64,000 nucleotides of DNA from Myxococcales bacterium (GTDB taxonomy: Bacteria; Myxococcota; UBA727; JABDBI01), in assembly GCA_023898405.1 (NCBI GenBank), contig CP060221.1, forward strand, positions 496,001-560,000. Reading direction: 5' to 3'. The position numbers were made by a program, and so were the translations under genes. This document shows positions 26,657-35,409 of this stretch, piece by piece. Within the stretch, counting starts at the first letter, position 1. Each line of letters opens with the position of its first letter. Under the pieces are notes generated by a model, which made no database searches, was not told where the DNA came from, and worked only from the letters and a program-made list of their open reading frames with translations.

Positions 26657-27046
26657 TTATTCGCGACCTGAACGTTTTTCTTCCCGCTCAAGCTCCTCTT
26701 TATAAGTCACGCTATAACGTGTCCAAGGACGAAGTTTTAAGCGAGCATAACCGATGGGCTCATCAGTACCCTCACACAGACCATAAGATTGGTCATGTAC
26801 CTTTTCCAGAGCACGCTCAACCTCTCGTAATAATTTTGCATCTCGATCCATCAGACGAGTTTCCAAAGATACCTCTGCATCATCTGATGCCTGATCTGCT
26901 TCATCTCCAGGCATTTGTTCTGATGCCGCACTTGGGCGCCTTGATTTCAACCTCACTACTAACTCTGATCGCTTTGCCTCTAATAATTTGATAAGCTCTT
27001 TTTCTTGAGCCGCTGTTAAGGCCTTTTCTGAAGAACGCACTGCCAT
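26657..27046 (-). CDS. DksA/TraR-family regulator lacking the zinc-binding cysteines
   Basis: 129 residues. Small coiled-coil RNA-polymerase secondary-channel protein of the DksA type. The coiled coil (SSEKALTAAQEKELIKLLEA and onward) has an acidic tip region (DEADQASDDAEVSLE) near residues 48-62. The globular end YGLCEGTDEPIGYARLKLRP keeps the family shape but has one Cys where the canonical C4 finger has four, so it should not bind zinc. Such cysteine-poor variants are known in DksA families. ATG at 27046 behind GGGAG. Confidence 0.85.
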   Translation of the reverse strand: MAVRSSEKALTAAQEKELIKLLEAKRSELVVRLKSRRPSAASEQMPGDEADQASDDAEVSLETRLMDRDAKLLREVERALEKVHDQSYGLCEGTDEPIGYARLKLRPWTRYSVTYKEELEREEKRSGRE

Positions 27047-27356
27047 CTTAAAATTTCTCCCTCATAAAAATCTTCTATAATAATGGACAAACAACTCGTG
27101 ATCACCATTTGCTGCTTATTCATCAAAAACTTACAAAAATCCTTTAAAAATCTTTTCATTCTTTAAGCGCGGATATCTTTATCAGGAAATCTTTAAAAAA
27201 TGCAAGCCACACACAATAAAAATTTAGCTTTAATTTCAATAAGCAGCATGATTCATTTCATATTCCCATTTAATAACCGATTTGGAGCGATTTTATCATT
27301 TAATCTTTTTCTGCGCATGCTCAGAAGGATCCAGTATTTTGATGGACAGAAAGGGG
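27047..27356. other. intergenic region, AT-rich, no gene seen
   Basis: 310 bases upstream of the dksA variant and downstream of the hydrolase gene. No coding potential or RNA gene recognised; it presumably carries the dksA promoter, but I find no clear -35/-10 pair. Confidence 0.45.
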
Positions 27357-28214
27357 CTATATTACCTGGTTAAAATAAGGTTGCAAAATTTCCAAGAGTC
27401 CTCTTGGGTTATCTGCCTGAACAAAGTGCCCAGAATCTCTCAATAAATGGAAATACCCCTGCATTCCCGCAAGCTCCTTTAACCTGATTTGATCGTGCTC
27501 GAAAAGACGATAACCATGCTGGGCAGAAAGCATATGAATATCCATGCGTTGGGACAATTGTGGCACCCTATTCCACAAATCAAGCTCTAAAAAATTTATG
27601 AGCATTGCTTTAAGTTCGCTTGGTTCAAAATTGAGCCTAAAACCATCCTCAGCAACAATTAAATTAGTGGTCATCCATAGAGCAATTTGCTCATTAACTC
27701 CCCTCGTTAGCAACTCTTCAATCAGCGCACGTCTACTGGTCAATGGCCATTTGATTCGATCAAGCAATTCCAAAAGCCCTAATGCAGTTGTATCATTTGG
27801 ACTTCCCAAAGGATTCGGTGATGAGATCATTGAAAGAGAACTATCAAGCAACCACAACTGCTCGACACTTGAGCTCATCATATCAGCAGCCAAAGTTGCC
27901 ACCTTGGCCCCAAAGGAATGCCCTATGATGGCTTTTGGTCGAATTTGAAGTAGATCACACGCCTGAGCTATATCAAAAGCTGTAGCGTGCACTGTAAAAG
28001 GTTCTTGATGCTTTGAGCTTTCACCATGATTTCTTAAATCAAAAACCAAGGCATCCCACTTGGGGCATGCTTCAATAAATAACCTTAGAAAACTCTGCCA
28101 ATTTTTTTTATTGCCCATGATCCCATGCAAAAAAATTGCTGAGTTTTCATGGTGATGCTTACCCACTCTCAGATAAGCAAGCTGAGTTTCTTTTGCAATT
28201 TTTACTGTAGTCAA
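27357..28214 (-). CDS. alpha/beta hydrolase
   Basis: 285 residues from a TTG at 28214; no ATG fits. Alpha/beta-hydrolase fold: oxyanion FLHGIMGNKKNW near residue 28, DLRNHGES near 60, nucleophile elbow GHSFGAK near 97, and catalytic His in RDSGHFVQADNP near the C-terminus. YbfF-like esterases share the NHGxS and HGIMG motifs. Substrate unknown. It is the last of three leftward genes (28549, 28226 and this one) with short spacing. Confidence 0.85.
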   Translation of the reverse strand: MTTVKIAKETQLAYLRVGKHHHENSAIFLHGIMGNKKNWQSFLRLFIEACPKWDALVFDLRNHGESSKHQEPFTVHATAFDIAQACDLLQIRPKAIIGHSFGAKVATLAADMMSSSVEQLWLLDSSLSMISSPNPLGSPNDTTALGLLELLDRIKWPLTSRRALIEELLTRGVNEQIALWMTTNLIVAEDGFRLNFEPSELKAMLINFLELDLWNRVPQLSQRMDIHMLSAQHGYRLFEHDQIRLKELAGMQGYFHLLRDSGHFVQADNPRGLLEILQPYFNQVI

Positions 28215-28225
28215 TTAACAACCCG

Positions 28226-28459
28226 TCATTTTATGATTCCCTTATCTTTCGCTCGAGCCATAATCTCTCTTTCCATTTGTTCAAGACGGGCCAAGATTTC
28301 AGGATTTTTGCTTTTGCGCTCAAGTACCATATCTATGTTAGCAATTCCCTTATTTAAACGGATCACAGTTTCTTCTTCAAAGCTTAGATCTTTGCTGATT
28401 TCTGGTGAGCTTTTATTCGGCAAATTTTTTCTAGATGTAGCCACAACAACCCCATACAA
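28226..28459 (-). CDS. small hypothetical protein, start uncertain
   Basis: 77 residues from a TTG at 28459 (GGAG 11 bases upstream). The frame stays open upstream to 28540 with coding-like sequence (FAIHSLRVDPQFGASELLYG) but no standard start codon. Either an unusual start is used, or an upstream ATG in another frame (near 28536) has been separated by a frameshift. The C-terminal half is a charged helix (EILARLEQMEREIMARAKDK). Lies between DUF4442 and hydrolase genes. No family recognised. Confidence 0.5.
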   Translation of the reverse strand: MYGVVVATSRKNLPNKSSPEISKDLSFEEETVIRLNKGIANIDMVLERKSKNPEILARLEQMEREIMARAKDKGIIK

Positions 28460-28548
28460 AAGCTCGCTCGCTCCAAATTGAGGATCTACTCTTAAACTAT
28501 GAATTGCAAAATTATGGGATATCTCCTGAGTTTCATGGACTTAGGTAA

Positions 28549-29019
28549 TTACTTTTGCTCCACCAACCAAAGAGCTTTTACCACAGCAACTAAATCTTCT
28601 TTTTCATCAAAGAGTTGCGCTTCCACTGTCTGGCGTCGCTTTTTAAAATTTTTGGGAAGCGTCGTTTGAGACCGAGCGGTAATAGTGCCACGGGCTTTTT
28701 TTAAAAAGTCCGTTTCAAGCTTAACCAAAATAGCTCGCGAATTGTCTGAGAGAGCAAAGTGCAAAGCGAGCCCAGTAGTTAGTTCACCCAAATTGGACAA
28801 GGCTAAGGCATGAAAAGAGGAAAGATGATTCCTCAACAATTTTTTATCGCGCATACGCACGGTTGCCCGACCAGGAGCAACTTCTAAAACCTGGGGTGAA
28901 ATACTCCCTGAATAGGGGATCATCTTGCCTATGGCCTTACTAAAAAGCCATTTTCCTAAGGTCCGTTGAGATAAAAGCGACCATGACTGCTTAAGCGTTT
29001 TAACCATAGACATAGACAT
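28549..29019 (-). CDS. DUF4442 hotdog-fold protein
   Basis: 156 residues. Reads as a PaaI/YiiD-type hotdog thioesterase-like domain: a helix after a short basic N-terminus, then VAPGRATVRMRDKKLLRNHLSSFHALALSNLGE, where the N-x-x-x-S-x-HA region is the usual site, and later the KLETDFLKKARGTITA strand. Family members are annotated as acyl-CoA thioesterase-like; no reaction is established. ATG at 29019 with GAGGA; an ATG at 29013 is equally possible. Confidence 0.8.
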   Translation of the reverse strand: MSMSMVKTLKQSWSLLSQRTLGKWLFSKAIGKMIPYSGSISPQVLEVAPGRATVRMRDKKLLRNHLSSFHALALSNLGELTTGLALHFALSDNSRAILVKLETDFLKKARGTITARSQTTLPKNFKKRRQTVEAQLFDEKEDLVAVVKALWLVEQK

Positions 29020-29350
29020 TGTTCCTCATCATTAGAACTGTTTACCTAACTTAGATTGCAGTTCTTTAAATGTTTGTTTTTTTAGAAAATTTCCTGGATT
29101 AATACATAAAAATTTCACGATTTCTAGCGCAAACGATATGGAAAAATAAAACTAAATCAAAAATACATAACGCGTTAATAGCAAATCCCAAAACTTAACT
29201 AAGCTCTTAAATTTCTTTCTTGTTCTCTAAGTCTGCAATTTCTATCAGACACTTTTTCATGTTTATGTACGTTCAGATGCCAAACCCATAGCCATATGAT
29301 CTTTTTTTGTTTATTCATTATTTCTTGAGTTTCATCAATCTGAGCGCGTT
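29020..29350. other. intergenic region before the cell-wall cluster, no mraZ
   Basis: 331 bases between divergent genes. This is where mraZ normally sits; I find no frame resembling it on either strand. The promoter driving the rsmH-pgpA cluster is presumably here, but no convincing -35/-10 pair was found. Confidence 0.5.
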
Positions 29351-30250
29351 ATGACTAAAATTTTTGCCCATGAATCGGTAATGCCACAAGAAGTAATAAA
29401 TTATTTTGACGACTTTAAAGGTAAAACTATTGTCGATGCCACTGCTGGTGGCGGAGGACATCTGAGCATGCTTGCTCAAGTAGTCGGTGAAAGAGGTAGA
29501 ATTATAGCATTCGATCGAGATCCTAGAGCGCACGAAGATGACGCTGCAGGTGGCGTACAAAAACATTTCCCCAACATCATAACTCTCTTTCAGCGTCCTT
29601 TCTCTGCTATCAAAAGCACCCTTCGGGAACTAAAAATTTCTTCTATTGATGGCCTCATATGCGACTTGGGTGTCTCTTCCCATCAACTTGATGAACCCAA
29701 AAGAGGCTTTTCTTTTCAAAACGATGGCCCAATCGATATGCGCATGGATACAAACAGTGGCATGAGCGCCTATGAATGGCTCGCACACAGCAGCGAGCGT
29801 GACATCGCCGATACCATTTTTAAGTTAGGAGATGAACGTAAAAGCCGGCAAATAGCAGCGCGCATCAAAAAAGAATGGCCTATAGAAAATTCTACGGGGG
29901 CTTTAGCGCAATTGGTCTTATCAGCCATCAAACAAAAAAAATGGTCAAAAATCCATCCTGCCACGCGCACATTTCAAGCCCTGCGCATGGCGGTAAATGA
30001 AGAAGTAAAAGAGCTTGAAACGCTGTTACACGATCTTCCTGAGATTCTTTCGCCTGAAGCGACTGTTGTATTTTTGTCTTTTCACAGCATAGAAGATCGA
30101 CTTATCAAGCTGCGCTTTAAAGAGCTTGCTTTAAATAAAGAGTTTGTCATTCTCACGAAAAAACCTGCAGTGGCGAGCGAACAAGAAATAGACAGCAATC
30201 GCCGTTCTCGCAGTGCTAAACTACGAGCTTTAAAGCGAGTATCGCTATGA
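29351..30250 (+). CDS. rsmH: 16S rRNA m4C1402 methyltransferase
   Basis: 299 residues. AdoMet-dependent N4-methylation of C1402 in 16S rRNA. N-terminal HESVMPQEV, AdoMet motif VDATAGGGGHLSMLA, CDLGVSSHQLDEPKRGFSF, HPATRTFQALRMAVN and SFHSIEDRLIK are all family signatures. First gene of the cluster. Its stop overlaps the murE start by four bases, so ftsL and ftsI, which usually lie between them, are absent. Confidence 0.96.
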   Translation: MTKIFAHESVMPQEVINYFDDFKGKTIVDATAGGGGHLSMLAQVVGERGRIIAFDRDPRAHEDDAAGGVQKHFPNIITLFQRPFSAIKSTLRELKISSIDGLICDLGVSSHQLDEPKRGFSFQNDGPIDMRMDTNSGMSAYEWLAHSSERDIADTIFKLGDERKSRQIAARIKKEWPIENSTGALAQLVLSAIKQKKWSKIHPATRTFQALRMAVNEEVKELETLLHDLPEILSPEATVVFLSFHSIEDRLIKLRFKELALNKEFVILTKKPAVASEQEIDSNRRSRSAKLRALKRVSL

Positions 30251-31647
30251 AAAACCTTAGAGAAATTCTAAAAGCTATTGATATAAAAGATACGAACGAA
30301 AGCTATGCATCGATTGCCATCAAGGGCATCAGCGCTCACTCTTCACGTATTGAACCAGGTTTTTTATTTGTCGCTAAAAAAGGCGCCACACCACAATCAG
30401 CCGATGGCCATAATTTTATCGATGATGCTGTTGCTAGAGGCGCTCACGCAATCCTCGTGGAAAACAGTTTTTCTCCTAAAAAAGTTTACTCTATTCCCAT
30501 CATTAAGGCTCCCAATAGCACTCAAGCTTATGCTTATCTTTGCGAAGCATTTTATGATTTCCCCAGTAAAAAACTGTGCTTAATTGGAATCACAGGCACC
30601 AATGGTAAAACTTCAACCTCTTTTATGCTTTATTCAATTTTCAAAGCCGCTGGTTTTGAAGTAAGAATCATGGGAACCCTTGGCATGGGTGAACCACATA
30701 AGCTTGCCCCCTTAAGCCATACCACCATGGAAGCGGAATTTATAAGCCAAAGTCTCTCCAACTTTGTACATCAGGGTGTAGACCATGTGGTCATGGAAGT
30801 ATCATCACACGCCCTAGCGCTTGATCGTGTGGCAGCTCTCCATTTTAGTGCCGTGGGACTGAGTAATATCAGTCAAGATCATTTAGATTTTCATGGCACC
30901 ATGGAGGAATATACTGCGTCCAAAGCCAAACTATTTTGGCAGCTTGCCAAAAACCAAACTCAAAAAATCTTACCCATAAAGCATCCTTTTTGCACCTCCA
31001 CCCATGAGCTGCAAAACCTTTCCTTTTACAGCGCTACAGAGCCACTACACTTCAAACTTCCTCTGGCAGGCGACTTTCATCAGCAAAATGCCAATTTAGC
31101 TTTCTTTGTGGCAAAAAGTTTGGGACTTGATCGTGACTCGATTAAAAAAGGTCTTGAACAGTGCCCAGCTATACCCGGCCGTTTTGAAGTAGTGGCACGA
31201 CATCCTTGCAAAATTATTGTGGACTTTGCTCACACTCCTGAAGCTCTAGAAAATATTCTACGCTCACTTAAGAATTTTTCTTATGGACGCCTGATTGTGG
31301 TCATGGGTTGCGGCGGCAACCGCGATAAAAGCAAAAGGCCGATGATGGGACATATCGCACATAAGTGGGCCGATTTTGTCATTGTCACCGATGACAATCC
31401 CCGTAACGAAAAACCTCAACAAATTAGAGCCGATATTATGACAGGTATGCCAAATAGCAATAAAGCATACAACATTGGCGATCGAGCCCAAGCCATACAT
31501 GAGGCTATCAAGCTTGCTCAAGCCGATGATATAGTGCTTATAGTTGGAAAAGGGCACGAAAACTACCAGCTCTACGGCAATGATAAACGAGCTTTTTGTG
31601 ATAAACTTGTGGCTCAAAAAATTGCGGAGTCTCTATGCAAAAAATAA
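30247..31647 (+). CDS. murE: UDP-MurNAc-L-Ala-D-Glu:meso-DAP ligase
   Basis: 466 residues. Adds the third stem-peptide residue in the cytoplasm. ATP site GITGTNGKTSTSF near residue 115, EVSSHALALDRV, and the amino-acid specificity motif DNPRNE near residue 382; the Arg in DNPR is the meso-diaminopimelate-recognising type. This predicts DAP-type peptidoglycan. Overlaps rsmH at the 5' end and murF at the 3' end by 13 bases. Confidence 0.96.
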   Translation: MKNLREILKAIDIKDTNESYASIAIKGISAHSSRIEPGFLFVAKKGATPQSADGHNFIDDAVARGAHAILVENSFSPKKVYSIPIIKAPNSTQAYAYLCEAFYDFPSKKLCLIGITGTNGKTSTSFMLYSIFKAAGFEVRIMGTLGMGEPHKLAPLSHTTMEAEFISQSLSNFVHQGVDHVVMEVSSHALALDRVAALHFSAVGLSNISQDHLDFHGTMEEYTASKAKLFWQLAKNQTQKILPIKHPFCTSTHELQNLSFYSATEPLHFKLPLAGDFHQQNANLAFFVAKSLGLDRDSIKKGLEQCPAIPGRFEVVARHPCKIIVDFAHTPEALENILRSLKNFSYGRLIVVMGCGGNRDKSKRPMMGHIAHKWADFVIVTDDNPRNEKPQQIRADIMTGMPNSNKAYNIGDRAQAIHEAIKLAQADDIVLIVGKGHENYQLYGNDKRAFCDKLVAQKIAESLCKK

Positions 31648-33056
31648 GTGTGGATAAAAAAATTCTTGCTGAAGTTTTGGCTTCTTGCAAAATCGATAGA
31701 CTTTTTGAGCAAGAACATTGCCTACTCACTATAGACTCGCGCGCAGTGCCCAATGGTTCATTATTTTTTGCATTGTCAGGAGAAACTCACGATGGGCATA
31801 ACTACGTAAAAGATGCTCTTTTAAGGGGCGCAAAAGGAGCAGTGGTTAAAAAAAATCATCCCTGCTGTATCGACATCGATCCCCAGTTTTTACTTGAGGT
31901 TGAAGATCCTCTTAGCACTCTTTCTCAGTTAGCTAAGCGCCACATTGAAATCATGCCGGCTATTCGCATTGCTCTTAGTGGCAGTAACGGTAAAACCACC
32001 ACCAAAGAAATGCTTAAAGCAGCTCTTAGCTTTGTTGTTGGATCAGAAAAAGTATATGCCAACCCTGGTAATAAAAATAATCATATTGGACTTCCTCTGA
32101 GCGCCTTTGAACTGAATAAAGACCATCGCTACGCCATATTTGAGATGGGCATGAATCATAGCGGAGAAATTGCCCATCTATGCCAGATTGTTCACCCTCA
32201 TTTCGGCCTTATCACTAATATCGGTTGCGCTCATGAAGGAAATTTTCGCGATGGCGTTCTGGGAGTGCAAAAAGCCAAAGCCGAATTATTTGATGCTCTA
32301 AAGTGCAAAGGACATGCCATTGTCAATCTTGATGATCCTAAAATCACCAAAGAAGCTCAAGCGAGAATTTTTGCTTGCTCCACTACTTTTGGCACAACTG
32401 ATGAAGCGCAGGTACAGCTAACAAAGCTTGAAGACTTTGATGAAATTTTGGGAAGACAAAGGCTTTGGGTAAAAATTGATGGCGAAACATTTGCAGTCAA
32501 CTCCCCCTTGCTCGGTGCTCACCATGCTATGAACGTTCTTTCTACACTGGCTACAGTAAAAGCCTTAGGTCTTGATGTAAAAAGAGCGTCCTTAGGCATC
32601 AGCAACATGACTCTCATCAAAGGCCGTATGAGCATCAGCACTAACTCTCGAGGCTGTACCATTGTCAATGATGGCTACAATGCCAACCCTGTCTCCATGA
32701 GTGCAGGTTTGCTTTCAGCTAAGACTCTTAAAGCTAAGCGTTTTATTTCAGTCGTTGGCTGCATGGGCGAATTGGGAGAAAAAAGTAGGCAGCATCACTT
32801 TGAGTTAGGAATTTTGCTTGCCAAACACAGCGCTCGAATCTTTGTTTGTGGCACCGAAGGAAAAGCCATAGTTGAGGGAGCACTCAGTGCAGGCTTCCTC
32901 AAAGAAAAAATTATTTATGAAGAGACTTCATTAAAACTTATAGACCCATTGAAAAATACTCTAGAAAAAGGTGATGTGGTATTTATCAAGGGTTCTTTGT
33001 CAGCCAATATGCAAGCAATAGCAGACGCACTTCTCCAATTAGACGAAGGAAATTAA
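31635..33056 (+). CDS. murF: UDP-MurNAc-tripeptide:D-Ala-D-Ala ligase
   Basis: 473 residues. Adds D-Ala-D-Ala to complete the UDP-MurNAc-pentapeptide. ATP site ALSGSNGKTTTKEM near residue 115, NNHIGLPLS, EMGMNHSGEI, and C-terminal NDGYNANPVSM. ATG at 31635 has GGAG six bases upstream and lies inside the murE 3' end. No ddl gene is in this cluster to supply its substrate. Confidence 0.96.
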   Translation: MQKISVDKKILAEVLASCKIDRLFEQEHCLLTIDSRAVPNGSLFFALSGETHDGHNYVKDALLRGAKGAVVKKNHPCCIDIDPQFLLEVEDPLSTLSQLAKRHIEIMPAIRIALSGSNGKTTTKEMLKAALSFVVGSEKVYANPGNKNNHIGLPLSAFELNKDHRYAIFEMGMNHSGEIAHLCQIVHPHFGLITNIGCAHEGNFRDGVLGVQKAKAELFDALKCKGHAIVNLDDPKITKEAQARIFACSTTFGTTDEAQVQLTKLEDFDEILGRQRLWVKIDGETFAVNSPLLGAHHAMNVLSTLATVKALGLDVKRASLGISNMTLIKGRMSISTNSRGCTIVNDGYNANPVSMSAGLLSAKTLKAKRFISVVGCMGELGEKSRQHHFELGILLAKHSARIFVCGTEGKAIVEGALSAGFLKEKIIYEETSLKLIDPLKNTLEKGDVVFIKGSLSANMQAIADALLQLDEGN

Positions 33057-33059
33057 ATC

Positions 33060-34094
33060 GTGCTGTACTCAATAGTTTCTCATTTGGAATTTTTAAGCGA
33101 ACCAGAACAACTTTATGTTCGTATGCTTTTAAGCGCCTTCACCGCTTTTTTGATCACCTTTCTTGCCTTTCCCAAATTCATCCACAGATTAAAAATAATG
33201 AGCTTTGGGCAAGAAATCCGTGATGACGGACCAAAAAGCCACTTTTCTAAAAAAGGCACCCCCACCATGGGCGGACTCTTATTGGTACTAGCATGTGTCG
33301 TTTCCTGCTCGCTATGGGGCAGCTTGCAACACCTCGGACTTTTTTTGGTGCTCATGGTGATGGCAGGTTATGCATGTATCGGCTTTATCGACGATTTTTA
33401 TAAAGTAAAAAAAAGCAACACCAAGGGGCTCTCACCAAGCCAAAAATTAGTCGGACAAATAGTCATTGGCCTTGGTGCATTACTACTCTATGCTGGGAAT
33501 TTTGAAAGCCTCCCCTATTCATCGACACTAAGCCTACCAGGACTTTTTTCTTTTGAAACACCTTTGTGGCTATATATTCCTTTTGCTCTTTTTATCATTG
33601 TTGGCACCTCAAACGGCACTAATCTCACCGATGGACTGGATGGCCTCCTGATCGGACCAGTCATGCTCAGCGCACTTGCTTTTTTGATCATGATCCTATG
33701 CGGAGCTGATCCTGCATTGATGGAGATTGGTATTTTTTGCGCTGCTTTAGGCGGAGCTAGTCTCGGTTTTTTATGGTACAATACCTATCCCGCTGCGGTA
33801 TTCATGGGCGACGTCGGCTCTCTTGCCTTAGGGGGAGCATTGGCTATGGTGGCTATTCTCACCCACAATGAGCTCATTTCTGCTTTGCTTCATGGAGTTT
33901 TTTTAATAGAAGTTGTGAGTGTTATCGTTCAGGTATTTTCGTTTAAAGTAGCCAAAAGACGTGTTTTTAAAATGTCTCCTCTTCATCATCATTTCGAACT
34001 TTCAGGATGGCCTGAACCAAAAGTGGTTGTTCGTTTTTGGATTCTAGCGGCATTATTCGCAAGCTGCACCGTCATTATTAAGGTATGGCCATGA
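33060..34094 (+). CDS. mraY: phospho-MurNAc-pentapeptide transferase
   Basis: 344 residues from a GTG at 33060. Integral membrane enzyme making lipid I on undecaprenyl phosphate. About ten hydrophobic segments with PTMGGLL (residue ~75), GFIDDFYKVKKSNTKGL with the catalytic Asp pair, NLTDGLDGL, FMGDVGSLALGG and HHHFELSGW. Three bases after murF. Its stop overlaps the murD start. Confidence 0.96.
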   Translation: MLYSIVSHLEFLSEPEQLYVRMLLSAFTAFLITFLAFPKFIHRLKIMSFGQEIRDDGPKSHFSKKGTPTMGGLLLVLACVVSCSLWGSLQHLGLFLVLMVMAGYACIGFIDDFYKVKKSNTKGLSPSQKLVGQIVIGLGALLLYAGNFESLPYSSTLSLPGLFSFETPLWLYIPFALFIIVGTSNGTNLTDGLDGLLIGPVMLSALAFLIMILCGADPALMEIGIFCAALGGASLGFLWYNTYPAAVFMGDVGSLALGGALAMVAILTHNELISALLHGVFLIEVVSVIVQVFSFKVAKRRVFKMSPLHHHFELSGWPEPKVVVRFWILAALFASCTVIIKVWP

Positions 34095-35368
34095 TAAAAC
34101 ATGCGCTCATAATTGGAGCCGGCCTCTCTGGTCTAGCAGCAGCAAGGCTTTTACTCAAACGTGGTATCAAAGTAAGCTTATTTGATGACAAGCCTGAAAG
34201 TAAGTTGCGCTTTTTCCAAAACTTTTCTTACAAATGCCATGAAAATCTTAGGTGCCACTTTAATGATTCTCAATTTAGTTTTTCCCCATGCATTGACGCT
34301 GTTGTTTTGTCGCCCGGTGTCAGTTTGCATCACCCGCTTATCGCTCAGGCTAAAGAGCGTTCAATTCCCATTTTGAACGAAATCGAAATTGCTTTGCGCT
34401 TTAAGGCTGGGACCAAAATTATTGGCATTACTGGCTCTAATGGCAAATCTACCACCACAATGATGCTGGACAGCATTTTGAAAAGCGCTGGATTAAAAAG
34501 TGTGGCAGGAGGCAACATAGGAATTCCTCTATGTACTCTCGTCTTAGATAGTAACTTTGACTATTTAATTCTTGAGCTTAGTTCTTTCCAACTCGAAACG
34601 CTCAAACAGATTCAACTTGACTGCGCCATCATCCTCAATATCACCCCCAATCATCTCGATCGATACGATTCCTTTGATTGCTATCAAAAAGCAAAGTTTA
34701 AGATATTCGACTTGGTAAAAGCTCAGGGCCACATTTATTGTAACAACACGCTGTTATCATCTATTGATAGCAAAGCTTATCCGACTAAACATTTTCATTT
34801 CTTTAATGCCCAAAAAATTGATAAAACATGGAATTTTTTAAAAGAACTTTCTCTTAACGGCATGCATAACGTTGAAAATGCACTGGCTGCAGCTTATGCA
34901 GCTAAGACATACAATATCAGCAATGAGTCTATCGTTTTAGGCCTTAATTATTTCAAGCCTTTAGAGTTTCGTTTTCAAAATATTGGCACAAAACGGGGTA
35001 TAAATTTTATCAATGACTCAAAAGCAACCACCGTTGCTGCGGTGGAAAAGGCTTTATCGTGCACTACTTCACCCGTTCATCTCTTAGTTGGAGGACATGA
35101 TAAAGGTGAAAATTTTGCTCCTCTTACCGCTTACTCTCAAGTTGTTGCTTTTTATGTCTACGGAAGCTCTCAAGAAAAAATTGCTCTTGAACTAGCTGAC
35201 CTTCGGAGTCAGCAGTTTAAAGATTTAGACCAAGCATTTTGCGCTGCCGTGGCACAAGCCAAACCTGGCACTACAGTGTTATTGAGTCCAGGTTGCGCAA
35301 GTTATGATCAATTTGAAGATTATGTGGACAGAGGGAAACACTTTAAGCGTTTGGTTGATAATTTATAA
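34091..35368 (+). CDS. murD: UDP-MurNAc-L-Ala:D-Glu ligase
   Basis: 425 residues from the ATG at 34091 (AAGG seven bases upstream, ATGA overlap with mraY); an ATG two codons earlier is too close to the ribosome site. N-terminal nucleotide-binding LIIGAGLSGLAAARL, ATP site GITGSNGKSTTTMML near residue 115, NITPNHLDRY, and NDSKATTVAAVEKAL. The next gene, murG, follows after 41 bases: ftsW, which normally separates them, is missing. Confidence 0.95.
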   Translation: MIKHALIIGAGLSGLAAARLLLKRGIKVSLFDDKPESKLRFFQNFSYKCHENLRCHFNDSQFSFSPCIDAVVLSPGVSLHHPLIAQAKERSIPILNEIEIALRFKAGTKIIGITGSNGKSTTTMMLDSILKSAGLKSVAGGNIGIPLCTLVLDSNFDYLILELSSFQLETLKQIQLDCAIILNITPNHLDRYDSFDCYQKAKFKIFDLVKAQGHIYCNNTLLSSIDSKAYPTKHFHFFNAQKIDKTWNFLKELSLNGMHNVENALAAAYAAKTYNISNESIVLGLNYFKPLEFRFQNIGTKRGINFINDSKATTVAAVEKALSCTTSPVHLLVGGHDKGENFAPLTAYSQVVAFYVYGSSQEKIALELADLRSQQFKDLDQAFCAAVAQAKPGTTVLLSPGCASYDQFEDYVDRGKHFKRLVDNL

Positions 35369-35409
35369 AAAGCTTAGTTAATTATTTTTTACTAGATTTA
35401 GGACAGACA

